Positions 12,821-25,480 are shown, counted from the first letter of the stretch. The stretch is DNA of 64,000 nt from Stenopsyche tienmushanensis (GCA_008973525.1 WACJ01000296.1:310001-374000), one strand, 5' to 3'. Made by a program: numbers and translations. Notes: generated by a model from the letters alone, not told the origin.

Positions 12821-13329
12821 CCTAGATTTGGCTGCAGAACTATTAAAATACCTTTGATATTTACATCGATCCTGAACATCTGAAACTAACCAACTAGAAA
12901 TGAAAAGTTCAAAATATAGACAAATCATATACGAATGTAATAAGAAACCACTGTATAAAAATCAAAATCGATGCTTTAATAAATATAGCAACGAAGCACA
13001 CAATGTACACTTCAATAAAAATGCTTGCCACATACGACCTTTAGCAGGAAGACTCAAGGAGGCATTAGATCTCGGAACACATCCTCCAAAACACAACGCA
13101 GGATCCAGTTACCGCATAAAAATCCTCTTTCTCTGAGAAAATGTGAAATCAAGCAATGCATTATTTTATAAATATCTGTAGATATGAAGATTTATACAAT
13201 AATTCTAAAAATTCCATTTAAAATTTGTTTGATTAGGAATGATAAAAATAGAGAAATTTTATTTTTTTGGTTTTATTATAAATATGAACAAGCGTACAAA
13301 CATCGATTTTTACATATAAGATCGACTGT
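12821..13329. other. Unannotated sequence
   Basis: No gene or repeat recognised. A 78-codon frame at 12900-13136 has no identifiable domain. Confidence 0.4.
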
Positions 13330-13590
13330 ACGTTATTAATACTATATTTATATTATTTGAAAAAGTGCAAATAATAAGTTGGAAAAGTTTTATCGCAATC
13401 GAAAGAATGGTATGGCAGCGTATAAAATACAGACAAACAAATTTTAATTTTTGTAAATTAAACTATACCTATGTTACTCGCAAAATTTTTAGCAATAAGT
13501 GGACGAAGTTTTATTGCAATCCGATGAACGGTATGGCAGCGCATTTCGAACGAACAAAACCCAATTCATTTTTATATATTAGATAACTGA
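13330..13590 (+). repeat. Interspersed repeat D tail, two tandem partial copies
   Basis: Two successive copies of the block (aagttttatcgcaatc, gaacggtatggcagcgcat, ttttatatattagat) at about 13370-13450 and 13495-13585. The same block appears at 31630-31730 and 48120-48225. Similar tails are common at the 3' ends of insect non-LTR or rolling-circle elements (family impression only). Confidence 0.55.
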
Positions 13591-14265
13591 ATATTTTCAG
13601 TATGTTAATTATTTCGATGAAGTATTATCCTTTTGAAATTTTCCCAAGACACAAATGGATTGGATTCACAGCAATTACATATACTTTCTTCATATACCTT
13701 GACTCAAAGGTGTTTGCAAAATTGCCATTTGAATGAGAGTTAATAAATCAGTCACTCTTAGTTAGCGCTGCCCGACTTTATTAATCAGTGTTGATGATCC
13801 GTCAAAATTAGTGTCATATAAATGTCACTTAATATATATTCGGTGTGATCGACCTATGTAATATATTAAATGTTTAATGAAAAATAATTATTTTATTTTT
13901 GATACAAAGGCGTCATTTAAATTTAAATAAAATTTCTAATTGCCTCAGGACGGGAAAATTTGTTCATATAGGTTTGTCTATATGTAGCATAAAGCAACTA
14001 CTATATACATAGCTTGCCTATTTTATTATATAATACACAAACACAACAAATCTTTTAGCTAATAATTATCACTAACAAATGGAAAAAAGCAATGCATCAA
14101 ATCACTCATATCACGTAAATCCTATTTTATTAGAATTTTATGAAACATGAAATCAGACTAAACTTAGATTGGCATGATTAATCGCAAATACTAAGAACTG
14201 ATCAAATTTGTTGGTATGATGATTTTCCTCCCACAATCTCAATCCGAATCGGATTTTTGTAATTA
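13591..14265. other. AT-rich sequence with a short repeat match
   Basis: About 13945-14045 (gtctatatgtagcataaagc, cttgcctattttattatata) resembles 61925-62030, so this is another interspersed repeat fragment. No gene seen. Confidence 0.45.
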
Positions 14266-14384
14266 TCAGATCAGTCCAAAAGTTCGTGCGCATTTTTGGA
14301 ATATTGCGCATTTGTTCGTGCGTGTTTTATTTACACTGTTTAAAAAAATCCCAATAATGCGCACGAACTTTTGGACTGACCTGA
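14266..14384. mobile_element. Palindromic MITE with TA target duplication
   Basis: A 119-bp element flanked by TA. Its ends are near-perfect inverted repeats of about 32 bp (cagtccaaaagttcgtgcgc at the left and its complement at the right, ending ggactgacctga). This is a mariner-type miniature element with no coding capacity. Confidence 0.75.
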
Positions 14385-15889
14385 TAGGTCACAAGCGCTT
14401 GGTTATATAATTGATCAATTTTTAATTCAACCTCACTGTAGATAATGTGGCTTTCATAAACACATGCTAAATCTGTGCTGAAAGTTTAAAAACATATATG
14501 GAATTATGCAGCATTGAATACGGGAAAAGAATTTATTAGTCCAATTTTAGTACGCGTACGTATATCCATATGATCACACGTCCGAAATACCCTCTATAGA
14601 GATCGCTGAAAACATTAATCTTTCACGACTTTGAATACATTTATGATGTTTTTACATCATACTTTTGAGTCCAAGCACCTTGTTGCCCGCTTTTCATTCG
14701 AGTCATGGTTGTTTTTTGCGTTTTTTTTACTGCGTTATTAAAAATTCATATAATCTGTTCATGAATGCGCGCAGGCCAAATAGTGAGTTGAGAGCCTACA
14801 GGGCTCCATACTTTGTATGAATATTAAATATCTATTCTCTGGTGAACTATTCTGAAGGATGGAGCTGATAAAAAATCTGCGTGGCATGCAAAACGTAAGC
14901 CCAAATAGAGCACGGAACTTGTACGTCTGTGCTGCTTGTGCAAAAAGCCTAGAAATGAAAAAGAGAGAGAAAGAGTTGGAATATTACCTTTCCCCGTTAT
15001 AATCCGTCGTAAATAATGGTAAAGTAGAAAAGAGTAGTACGGATTTATCCTTCGTAGCACTGCTACTCTATCTGTGGTGACGCTGCACTGCTGAAAACGA
15101 CCCTTTATTACGTGTGGATTATCCAAATTATCCTGGCTAATCCTCCCTATTTATATTTCAGTACCAAAAGTGCTTTCATTCCTTTTAAACATTAATGTGG
15201 ATAGTCTTTAACGAATTGTATTCTACAAATTGAATATGCTCATTTTATTTCATCGTCTTTTGAATATCCACAATTTCCTTTATAGCCTTTATAGCTCCAT
15301 AAAAACCTTATAGCATTAATTTCACGTTTATAACAATTGATAATAATTCATCAAATATTTCCCTATGGCATAGAAGGATTATCAAAAGTCAATTTAATTA
15401 TCATATTATAAAAATACAAATTTGCGATATGGAAAATGTTAATATTTTGCAAATTCTGATGCTTTGCTTCTAAAAAAATAAATACTGATAAGATCAAGGG
15501 CAGGGTCAATAAGCGGTTTATAATACTGATCAAAATATGATTTTAAAAGTACGATGAATTCATCAAATACCAGTGGCGACGAATTTAGCACACTTGAAAG
15601 GCCCATGGCGCAATTTAAATTTGAGGCCCCCTGGGCCCATTCGGATTTTCAGTCTGGGACAAATTCTGCCATTCAAGTCCCTTTCGGTTTCCTATTACGC
15701 GGTATGTAGACGGGGTCGTTTTTCAATTGAAGGTTGGTATTTCGAGGGATGAGAATGTCCCTTGAATCATGCGGTGGGTCAAATACTAGGAAAATCCGGC
15801 ACTATCGACCACAAACATTCAAACGATTTACAAAATTGAGCTTATAAATGACTGATATTCAATAATAATCAAAATGAATTTTTTAAATA
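14385..15889. other. Unannotated sequence
   Basis: No gene recognised. Around 15570-15800 a GC-richer patch (ccagtggcgacgaatttagc, gaggccccctgggccc) resembles a hAT terminus, but I could not find the partner end. The 100-codon minus-strand frame at 14824-15126 has no recognisable domain. Confidence 0.4.
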
Positions 15890-16345
15890 TACTTAAGGGA
15901 AATGTTTAAGAATACGTTTTTTTTAACGCGTTTTTCTCGAAACGACCTTTTGCAAGCTTATGGAAGTGTTCTCACACGTCCTAGATAAGCATTCTTTATG
16001 AAATTTGACAGACATATGTATAATAAACGTCTTCATCGTATAGACTACAATTATCTAAAAATATTCAAAAATGTTTAATTAATAAATAAAAAACTACAAA
16101 AAATGTTGGTAAAAACACAAACTTTTTTTTGATCATTCACTATTTTTTTATTTTCCAATATTTCTTCTTAATTGTAGCTTAAGCTATACGCAATATTATA
16201 CAAAGTAATAATATGTTTAATTTTTTTGCTGAAAATTACCTGTTCAGGATTTAAGACTTCCATAGTGAAGAATGTCGTTGCTTGTCCATCGATGTCATTC
16301 CTCCCTCCCCACTTCCACTGCTATACTCTGTCAAACTTTAAAAAA
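15890..16345 (-). repeat. Interspersed repeat E, copy 1
   Basis: About 450 bp matching 25700-26196 in inverse orientation (shared landmarks: agcattctttatgaaattt, cttcatcgtatagactacaa, gatcattcactattttttta). No coding capacity. The ends are not clear enough to name a superfamily. Confidence 0.6.
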
Positions 16346-16453
16346 TATTTTTATGTTCAATAAAGATCGCCTAGTCAACATATTAAATATCAATCATCTA
16401 TATTTAACCATTTGCACTCCAAGCAATTTTTAGTGAATTTGTCTAAAATTATA

Positions 16454-17185
16454 AGGTTGTCCCATAAGTTTCTTTCGCAAATGAACACAGATCTCCAACG
16501 ATATAATAGCCAAACTTTTTTAAAGAGAATTGTCCCTCAAGATGAAAGTTGGATACTTTATGAGAATATACGACGAAAACGATCTTGGACCAAGGATACA
16601 GAAGCTTTAACTGTAGCTAAACCTGGCCTACATCCAAAAAAAGTTTTGCTATGCATTTGGTGGGACTGGAAGGTGGTAGTTTATTATGAGCTACTTCAGC
16701 AAGGTGGAACGATCAATTCAAAAAAATATTGTTTCCAACTCGACAATCTAAAGGATGCAATTGCCAGAAAACGGCCAGAATTAGCGAACAGACGAGGCGT
16801 TGTTTTTCATCACGATAACGTCAGGCCTCTTGTGTTTTTGCTCGTCAGAAATAAATTATTGTCATTTGACTGGGATGTTTTACCTCATCCTCCATACTCT
16901 CCGGACATTGTCCCTTCAGATTATTATTTATTTCTTTCATTGAAAAATTCTTCATGTGGTAAAAAATTTAATTCAAAAAATGATATAAAAATATACCTTG
17001 ATCAATATTTTGCCAACAAACTTGGGAAATTTTGGCAAGAAGACGTTATGAGACTTCCGGAGAGATGGAAAAAGGTAAAAGAACAGAATGGATCATATAC
17101 TATTCAATAAATTTTGATGTAATACAAATTATTGTTTATTTTTTTTCTTAATATGAAAACGAAAGAAACTTATGGGACACCCTAA
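16454..17185 (+). mobile_element. mariner element M1, copy 1 (internally deleted)
   Basis: Terminal inverted repeats ggttgtcccataagtttctt (left) and gaaacttatgggacacccta (right, inverted) flanked by TA. It carries a mostly open transposase that lacks its DNA-binding part. Sister copies are at 29185-29918 and, 5'-truncated, at 21251-21540. Confidence 0.85.
16481..17110 (+). pseudogene. mariner (DD34D) transposase, N-terminal deletion
   Basis: The frame from the element's own ATG (16481) runs open to 17110. The catalytic triad is visible: DESWILYEN, HHDNVRP, and PYSPDIVPSDYYLF, with 34 residues between the second and third Asp, as in mariner. Compared with copy 2 it lacks about 190 bp encoding the paired HTH region. 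The junction falls at a shared gatct, so a deletion by short homology is likely. The open frame that starts upstream at 16412 includes host and terminal-repeat sequence and is not a real start. Probably non-functional because the DNA-binding domain is gone. Confidence 0.85.
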
Positions 17186-18973
17186 TACATTTTTCATAAT
17201 ACATTTGGAAAAAACGGTATATTACCCAAATAAAAATGGTTTTCGATATTAGAACACTTAATTGTATACATATATAGGTACAAGTAATCATTCTTTCACT
17301 TCAATTTTTAAAAATCGCCAAAGAAAAACATTTTTTTCCGACTATTTGGTCAGCGATGTCCACTCCAACCATATTTTTGATGTAATCTGGAATCATCTTT
17401 TGCAAATATATTGAAAAGGTGCAGAACTATTCTGCTAGCTTATGGTCTATTCAATCCCTGAGTAGTGAAGCTTTTATAATATGGTATAAGTATGGACGGA
17501 AAAAATCCAGGACTTGAATAAATGGACGATTTAGAACAGTTGCTCTAATGTTTTAAAAAATAAAAACATCAAAATAGCTCTAAATAATTGTAATCGAGGC
17601 TGGAATACAAAATGTCGAGGCCACCTCGACATTGGAGTTCAAAGGGTTAATTCTTTTCGCATAAAAAATGTTAAAAAAACCGATATCTATTAGGCCCAAT
17701 AAGGTAGAAACGTCCCTTAAGTATATACAATGACTCGTTAGTTGATACGGGCGGTGGCAGATGTATGGCCAATCTTGAATTTGGCATTCATTCAATATAC
17801 TTTTCGTTATATTTTAATTTTTTAATCTATTTATATGCGTTTATTTGATAAAATTCTGCCTGATCTTCAGCGAATATTGTACAACATAAATATTTCCGAT
17901 CGATCATTTTAATCCAAATTGCAATAAAGACATATTATTTAATGTATATTATAAACTTGTAAAAATTATATCCATTGAGTTCATATTTGCCACATGATTC
18001 CCTATTAAGTAATGAAAATGTTAAATTTAATATAAATTTATCTCCAAGCGAAGAACCTCAATTAGAATTAATACTTTTTAACAAATAGTTGAAAATTTAT
18101 CCAAATTGTTTGGTTACTCATATCATTTATTCAATTAGGGGATTTAGCTTGGATGTAGCAAATAGCTTTTTCGGCGCAGTTATTAATGCTTACAAATACA
18201 AGTTTTAAGTGCGCGTAGCTTTAAACTTTCATCATTATTTTTCGTTTGGACCTCGTTACAGTAATGGAGCATTATATGGATCTGCGTCATTCCGTATTAT
18301 TTAATCAAATTATAAAGTTTGAGCAGAACTGGCGTTGGGTGGTATCATTCTTTTACTTTATTTGAACCCTTTGTAATAAAATATGTTTTTTATTCACTTG
18401 CCTTTAGGAGGTGATGCATCTCGCCGAGATAAAATGCTCGACATTTTTCCATGAGAAAGGGGATGATGCGATATATAGGGGGACCTTTAAAAATGTCTTC
18501 ATGATTTCGAAAATGTGATAAATCAACATTAATGGCCTGGAGATGTAATAAAATGGTGTCAGACGAATAAGACCGAAATTAAGTTCTTATTAGTAACATC
18601 ATTATATTATTTTCTCCAGATAATTTTTGTATATTTGATCACTCATATGGCATTTATAATCGGTTGAAATCTATTAAGTTTTCGAATACACCTAATCGAT
18701 AATAATTATTTTTAATAAATCTTATTTAATATTAGATAGCAACAATTCGTCATGGAATATGCAATCAATAATTTTGCAACTTGAATTTAGATATTATTTA
18801 AAACTTTTTTCAACATCCGACATTTTGTGATGACTTAAGGCATAAATAATTGATTTCTTTACACAGACTTTAAAAAAATGGAAATTCTGTGACACAATAT
18901 TGAGTAAAAGCAGGAGATGCTAAGAAATATCACAATTTAATTTGTGGTTGTTACAATATGGGATTGTATTAGA
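17186..18973. other. AT-rich non-coding sequence
   Basis: No gene or repeat recognised in about 1.8 kb between two mariner families. Confidence 0.5.
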
Positions 18974-19872
18974 TTGGGGAATAAGTCCGTAGCGTTTTCA
19001 TCAAAAACTTTTATTTAAACAAAAATCAATAGTTTTAACAATAAATAAATTAATTATGTTTACGCCAATACCAGAGCGTTGCTTTAGACGACTTATGCAA
19101 CATGAGGCCTGGCGTTGTCGTGAAGAAGTATGATTTGGGCTTGTTGATGGGATCTTTTCAGTTGAATAGCCTCTTTCACGTGGTAAAACTGAGTTATGTA
19201 GAGCTCCTTGTTGACCATGGCATGCACCATGCCCTCTCTGTCCCACCAAACGCAGATTATGGTTTTCTTTGGATGGAGGTCAGGCTTGACTGTCTGCTTT
19301 GACGTATCTCCTGGAGCCACCCATTCCTTTCTATTCTTCGTGTTTATATATCTTCCGTGACGATTTGATACAAAAATCGCTGTTTATGATCGCCTATTGC
19401 TCGATGGCGGGTGAGATGTTGAGAATCTCGATCGTGAGGCACCAAAGCTTCCAATTTTTCGTCAAATCCCATTGAATGAAGATGACTGAGAATCGTTTTA
19501 TGATCGCAATTCATTTTTTCGACCAATTCACGACTTGTTTGGCGACCATCTTCCTTCAAAAGTGCTGTAAGGCGCTCTTCGTCGAATTCAGAATGTTTTG
19601 TAATAAAATCACCTATGACACCTTCTACGTATACGTTGCAAATATATCGGGTTGCTTCAGCAGCTTTTTGACCTCGATGAAAAGCGAAGAAGAGTAGATA
19701 TCGAAAATTTTACTTTTTATCTCCTAGATATTCTATTTTTAAGCTCAAAGTAGACTCAAAGACTGTAAGACTCAATTTTTAAGACTCAATGAATATTATT
19801 ATACACTTTTTAAAAAGCAAAAAAATGTTGTAAAACAAGATAATATAAAAACGCTACGAACTTATTCCCCAA
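18974..19872 (-). mobile_element. mariner element of a second family, degraded
   Basis: About 900 bp bounded by inverted repeats ttggggaataagtccgtagc (left) and its near-complement ending cgaacttattccccaa (right). The minus strand holds broken transposase pieces: 19344-19559 (HTH part with TSRELVEKMNCDHKTILSHL and a VPHD motif) and 19093-19320 (HPKKTIICVWWDREG, LLHDNARPHVA with the second catalytic Asp). The third Asp region is missing and frames are shifted, so it is dead. Confidence 0.8.
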
Positions 19873-19891
19873 GCTGATACATTGTCACGAT

Positions 19892-20096
19892 ATACAATGT
19901 GTGCACAAAACTGTTCAAATGTTTTTTTTAATATTTTTTGTTTTACTTTTTCTTTCAATAAAATCCATACTTATACATTATCAAATAAAATAGAAATACT
20001 ATCTTTTAGTGGCTAAATGGATGTAATTCGATAAAAAACGAAGCGAAAAGAAGCGTTTGGAAAATATTTGAACAGTTTTGAGCGGTACTGTATGGT
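19892..20096. mobile_element. Tc1-like miniature element
   Basis: Left end tgtgcacaaaactgttcaaa and right end aatatttgaacagttttgag followed by cggtactgta form an inverted repeat of the Tc1 CAGTACCGCTCAAAA kind. It is about 205 bp with no coding capacity. A partial second copy lies at 63553-63620. Confidence 0.6.
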
Positions 20097-21250
20097 GTAT
20101 GATGATTTCCATAATAATCAAGCATCCTTTCTATTCACATTTCAAATAAGATTCAAAAGTATTTCCAACGTGTTTCATGCAATTTTAGATTTTTGTGATA
20201 GTTCTGTGAAAGTCTGATATGGATTTGCTTCAACTAATGGTGTACATCAGTCGTTATCAAATTTTGAAATATTATCTCGGCTCAAATTGGTGCTCAATAC
20301 CGTCAGCTAAAATTCAATCCGAGAATGAATTATGCTTCGATTATAAATTTAAAATCAAACATTAGCATTATTTTATCGGACGGCATTTCCATCCTCTTAG
20401 CGGAGGCACAAAGCAGCAAAATGTATGTACATTAATTATTTGCCGTAGACAAATTGATCCCTTTTCAAAGTTTGTAGTAAGCAGATTCCATCGGACGGGT
20501 ATTGTATATTTGGTTCGGTTAAATATCTGTTGATAGTTTAGGCTCAAGTGTACAGAAGCGAACTGTGTAAAATGATAATTTGCCTTTCCTGAAGTAATTT
20601 AGACGTAATCCTTTCTCCAACTAACGCCCGTCGTTATCTGCACTTGTCAGCGCGCACTGCCTGAAGATTAACTCCTCAAAAGCCTTGCGACGAAAAAAGA
20701 TTTTTACATTAATTTTCCCCCGAATATCCCTTCGGAGATTTATCACTGCGACGACATCTTTTAGGATAATTCAAATATTTCCAAGGCACTGTTAAACAAA
20801 CCCGATTTTTTTAACTTATTTCCTCGCTTTATCCGTTTAAAGCTCGCGTATTATTAACGTGCTAAACATAAATCAATGGTATTTTATAGCTATATACTCT
20901 ATATATTTTATCCTATATATTGTTGTAGTTTATAAATCTTAATGTTGCTAAAGAGGCGTAATTTGAATCAAGACAATCCAAAGCTAGCTCTCAACAGTAT
21001 AACAAACGAAGCCATCACGCCGATATTCATCATCTTTCATACTGTCTATTATACTAACGAATAAATATTGATATTGTGAATTAGATTCTAGGTTTTTTTA
21101 AATAAACTTGGTTTCATATCCAAATTTCCAGACGCTTCCTTAGGACATGATTCAGGAAACACATTGTTACAATAGTGAGAGATATAATTTGTTTCGATAA
21201 ATTGTCAATTAAGTTTAGTTGACCACGATCACCAGCTCAGATGATAAATA
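20097..21250. other. Unannotated sequence
   Basis: No gene or repeat recognised in this AT-rich stretch. Confidence 0.45.
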
Positions 21251-21540
21251 TTAGGGTGTCCCATAAGTTTCTTTCGTTTTCATATTAAGAAAAAAATAAA
21301 CAATATTGTGTATTACATCAAAATTTATTGAATAATATATGATCCATTCTGTTCTATTACCTTTATCCATATCTCCGGAAGCCTCATAATGCCTTCTTGC
21401 CAAAATTACCCAAGTTTGTTGGCAAAATATTGATCAAGGTACATTTTTATATCATTTTTTGAATTAAAATTTTTACCACGTAAAGAATTTTTCAATGAAA
21501 GAAATAAATAATAATCTAAAGGGACATTGTCCGGAGAATA
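21251..21540 (-). mobile_element. mariner element M1, copy 3 (3' end only)
   Basis: Starts ttagggtgtcccataagttt and matches the reverse complement of the last 290 bp of copy 1, including the segment encoding the transposase C-terminus. It stops abruptly at about 21540, where a T-rich junction leads into repeat B, suggesting truncation by or adjacent to that insertion. Confidence 0.8.
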
Positions 21541-21562
21541 TTTTTTTATTTAATTCGGCAGA

Positions 21563-21930
21563 TTAACAGTGACATCTTCCATCTCTCTTCATGTGCATTG
21601 TGTTATTTGAGCAGCGCCATCTCTTGTGGCCCTGCGGAAACATTGCACCTGCATATCGAATGATCGCTTCTTGCGCGTCCACCGTTGCCGGTTGGGGAGT
21701 GACGTGCAGGAGGCGGGATTCGAGGGAGTCGTCGGTTAGCCTTGAGTGCGGGAAGTCGTCCCTCCTGCAGCCAGATCTCTCTCTATCTCTCGTGTGGAAT
21801 AAATAGTAGTTAGAGAAGAGAGTATTTCTATTCGATGCCCGTATATTCCCATCTATTCGTCCAGCAACATCACGGCCCGATAGAATAACGGACCCGTGCG
21901 CTAGCACGACCATCCCGACGAGCACACGGG
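21563..21930 (+). repeat. GC-rich interspersed repeat B, possible solo LTR, copy 3
   Basis: Same landmarks and orientation as 9954-10378 (cattgcacctgcatatcgaa, gtggaataaatagtagttag, ttcccatctattcgtccagc), missing the first few tens of bases. It lies directly against the truncated mariner. Frames across it are incidental. Confidence 0.55.
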
Positions 21931-23885
21931 GGCGGGGAACCCGCGGGGAATTTCCACTTTATCCAACTTATTCACCAGATTTATTAAGGATAGAACACTC
22001 CTTACAAAATACAAAATATAATAATATCAGTGAGATATATTTTCCAGAGAAACCCATAAATTTATCCTTGACATTTTCGTTTTTAGAATTTTTGTTAGTT
22101 ATTTTATGATACATTATAACACGTTGAATGTCAGTTTTCATATGCACATTCTTTAAATAAATTTTCGCCTTGATATATGAATATCAAAATGTGTGCATAT
22201 ATTTCTTGCTTATCTTTTAATGGGTCTTTACTTTTTCAAGCACTTAAATCATTATGAAAGCCTAAGCATACATCTTCGTTACATTTTGTAATTTACATAA
22301 AACAAATTTATCCTTTAAGATTTATGATAATTGACGCAACTTTATATATAATTCTAAAGTATAAATACACCCCCGACTCTACTTTTTCAACTGCTAAAAA
22401 ATATTTTTCAAGGCATAATACTAATTTGGATGCTATGATAATTGATGAAATATTTTTAATTTAATCAAACTATTTTTATAGATGTTGATTTTTCAAGCTT
22501 TCCAAGTGGAAGTCTTAACGATGATACTGTAAAGTGTTCATAGTATTCAATATCCTTGTTAAATGAAATGTTTATATAATAGCGATTTCATTATGAGCGT
22601 ATTTAATGATGTGGTGGATTTCCTGACCTATCCAATCGCTTTTCCGTTCTGATCGTTTTTCCGGCTTCAAGCACGACATCATACCGGTTTATATGAATTC
22701 TGCTTCCGGTCTTTATAGGGTCAAAGGGGAGGTCACCCCCATTTTCCAATCCAGGGACTTAATCGGGGATTTACCACACTCCGCGTCAGCACTTGCCGCA
22801 GTTTTTGTCAGCACGGAATTATCTAGCTACTTTTTTGCCACCTTCACAATTTTGTGTGCTTTTTATCTTTTTTTTTTCAATACACATCCATCAGTTGGTT
22901 TGGGGATTTGTGTGCGCCAGAGCGATTAAGCATCCCATGTTTTATTAACGGGATTTGAGCACGTTCATTTGTAGTGACGTCAAGCGAAACATGACTGAAT
23001 ATAAAACCGCAATCCAGACAATAACCGAATGCGGACTCTGTTGATTGATGAATATCGATATTTTTTTATGAAAACTTGTGAAATGCACATCTTCATTGAG
23101 GATGTCATTTCAGCACGCTATAATTATTAAAACATTGATCTCGAATTCATCCTTTAAAGTGACATTAGACTAGACTAGTATAGATGTTAATACATTTTCC
23201 ACGATTTAGATGTAATCGTAAAAATTATTTTATCGATCTTTGAATGCCCACATTTCTTACTTTAAGCATTAATAACTCATATAATAGTAAGACTCTCTGA
23301 TCTTATGAGAGAAAAATGTATGAAATATAGATTTCATTCTGAGACACATAAATTTGAAAAAAAATTTGGAATCAATCAAACCAACAGAATGTTCCAGTAG
23401 TTAAAAATAACGCTAAAAGCCAATTTCAATGCTAAACCTAAACAAATTTAGGAGATTGGATGTATTAATATTTTCAATGAATCGTCTCGATTTAGGCATA
23501 ACGTAATAGCATCTGAAAAAGGAAGTTCTGAGAATATTGATTAAGTAAAGCAGGGCCGCTGATGAGTGATTGGTTTGTAACTGAAAATGAATGGTAATTT
23601 AATCATTCGCTTTTTAAAAAAAGATGTATCCTTGAAGGACACAAAGAGCCTATCTATAATATATTTTATAGAATATCGGTTGATACTACATGGTCCGGAA
23701 GAAAATTTTGGTGGTCCGCAGAAAAATCTTACTTTATTGCATAACGTAGAAGCGAATTATATCCTGAAAATAATACTCGGCAGAATGATTCCTTCTAAAA
23801 CTGTCCACCGATCAAGTCTACAAACAAAATGTCTCAGCAATTATAAGGGTGATGCCCATATCTTATGCCTATAACTCCTTGTTTT
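21931..23885. other. Unannotated sequence
   Basis: No gene recognised. A slightly GC-richer patch at 22610-22930 has a 78-codon frame with hydrophobic content but no identifiable domain. The 95-codon frame at 23587-23874 leads towards the mariner relic and may belong to the same decayed insertion. Confidence 0.4.
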
Positions 23886-24100
23886 CGACCAAATGAAGTA
23901 ACCACCTTTGAAATGGTGAAGAAAATCCACAAAACGGTATTGGATGACAGTCGACTGTAAGTAAACAAGCTGATAGACATATTAGGCATTATAAAAAATG
24001 CTGAACATAGCATATTGACTGAAAATTTAGACACGAGAAAGCTGTGCACAAAATGGATGCCGCGTTTGCTCACAACGGAACAAAAACTAAGATAGGTAAA
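23886..24100 (+). pseudogene. Decayed mariner transposase fragment (HTH/WVPHLLT region)
   Basis: One frame reads PNEVTTFEMVKKIH, then KLIDILGIIKNAEHSILTEN, then RKLCTKWMPRLLTTEQKLR. This matches the mariner/SETMAR-type second helix-turn-helix and the conserved W[VM]P[HR]LLT..QK motif. It contains a frame break and no catalytic core; relic only. Confidence 0.6.
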
Positions 24101-24204
24101 GATAGGGGAGAAACTAGCTAGATTTTGTAACATAAAACTAGCTAAAATAGTAGCATAAATTAGTAAGATATATAAATATATAGTTTTTGTGTGCATTTAT
24201 ATCA

Positions 24205-24563
24205 AAAAATGGCGGAAAAAAAACCTAAAAGCGGACGGAGTGGCCACAAGGTCTGTGTGTCCAACCGGTCCGCTTTTCGGACCACTGATATGGTAGATCA
24301 ATGCCTCGCGATCGAACGCTATACCCGAACATGTCTACAGAACGATTATGAACTCCCATTATAAAACGAAGTTGTCTGAAGAAGACTGATCGGGTGGGTT
24401 TTATAAATTTTACAATAGGTCGAAAATATTGTAGTCTTTATTTTAAGTAAAATAAAAATTGTGTAGAACTCTCGATTGGGTCGGTATTCTGTATTTTGTG
24501 TCCCAAGCTCAATTGCGCCCATGGCGGGCGCCTGCTTTGCCACCCCCTTGTTACGCCCCTGCA
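24205..24563. mobile_element. Non-autonomous hAT-like element, family F, copy 1
   Basis: The right end, read on the minus strand, starts caggggcgtaacaagggggt, a typical hAT terminus. The left part contains the hairpin ggtccgcttttcggacc. It matches 62840-63285 in inverse orientation over most of its length. No transposase. A minus-strand frame across it is incidental. Confidence 0.6.
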
Positions 24564-24569
24564 TACACG

Positions 24570-25480
24570 AAGAACTACTTTGTTCGTTTAATTTGCCGGA
24601 TAGAACAACCAGATCAGAGATTTTTAAAGCACTTAATAGCTATTTCCTGTAAAATGAAATTGAATGGAAAAAATGTATTAAGATATGGACAGATAGTGCC
24701 GCAAATATGAATGAACATCTTTCAAGTGTTGTAAATGTGAATAAAGTTGATCACCCACACATTGCATTTTATTTGAGGCACTTTGCAAAGAAATGGGTTC
24801 AGAATATAGTTATATTTTTCGTCAGGCTCAGGCTGTCGAGGGGCAGAATACTGATCCGATTTTTCGCTTTGCGGGAAAAAGTTAAATTATTTTTCCAACG
24901 ACAAAATAATCCGAAACTTCAAAAATTGTCATCTGACGTTGAATGGCTTGCAAAGCTTGCGTACCTAGCAGATATTTTTTCCCTGCTAAATGATCTAAAT
25001 AAATCTTTACAGGGAGAATTTAAGGACGCATTTACAATACGAAGTGGATGCTTTCCAAAAAAATACTATGGCAAACGTGATTTGTTGAAGATGATCTGCA
25101 AATGTTTTCAATTTTGTTGAAGAATATATATGAGGGTGGATGATGTCAACTATCAAGTGTCAGGTTGTAGTAACCCTAGTTCAAAAGCACTTGGAATCAC
25201 ACATGGAATATTTTGCTCATTATTACCTCAAAAATCTTAGACGTGGTAATATGTGGATAATAGATCCGTTTGGATCGAACATTCAAGATACTAATTTATG
25301 CATGAAGTTAAACGAAAGCCTCATCGATTTCATTCGATCATTCATCCTTATCAAGACCTCATTTTTGGTTTTCTGTAGAAAGTTGTTGTGGTACCTTTGG
25401 TACCAATTTATAAATGGTGGCAGCAACAATACTACAAAGTCTGATTTTATTGTAAGCTGTTAAAGTTTAAGTGGTGATTG
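24570..25480 (+). pseudogene. hAT transposase relic (ZBED5/SCAND3-like)
   Basis: Fragments over several frames resemble the hAT transposases known as ZBED5 or SCAND3-like proteins. They are KIWTDSAANM (shifted frame) with SSVVNVNKVDHPH; LREKVKLFFQRQNNPKLQKL followed by WLAKLAYLADIFSLLNDLN and KSLQGE; and HLESHMEYFAHYYLKN with MWIIDPFGSN. The order of blocks is as in the family, but frameshifts and missing parts make it a relic. The open frames at 24707-25120 and 25140-25463 are pieces of it, not separate genes. Confidence 0.7.

Noticed and set aside
14824..15126. 100-codon minus-strand frame
   Set aside because: No recognisable motif and no splice-site or repeat support; left as unannotated sequence.
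16412..16480. Upstream ATG extending the mariner open frame
   Set aside because: These codons lie in host sequence and in the terminal inverted repeat; the element's own ATG at 16481 matches the start in copy 2.
21563..21925. 120-codon minus-strand frame similar to one at 12425-12718
   Set aside because: Similarity is due to the shared non-coding repeat B; the peptide has no domain and the third copy does not preserve it.
24707..25463. Two open frames that could be taken as a hAT-derived host gene
   Set aside because: They are successive pieces of one decayed ZBED5/SCAND3-like transposase with frameshifts between conserved blocks; no sign of a maintained gene.
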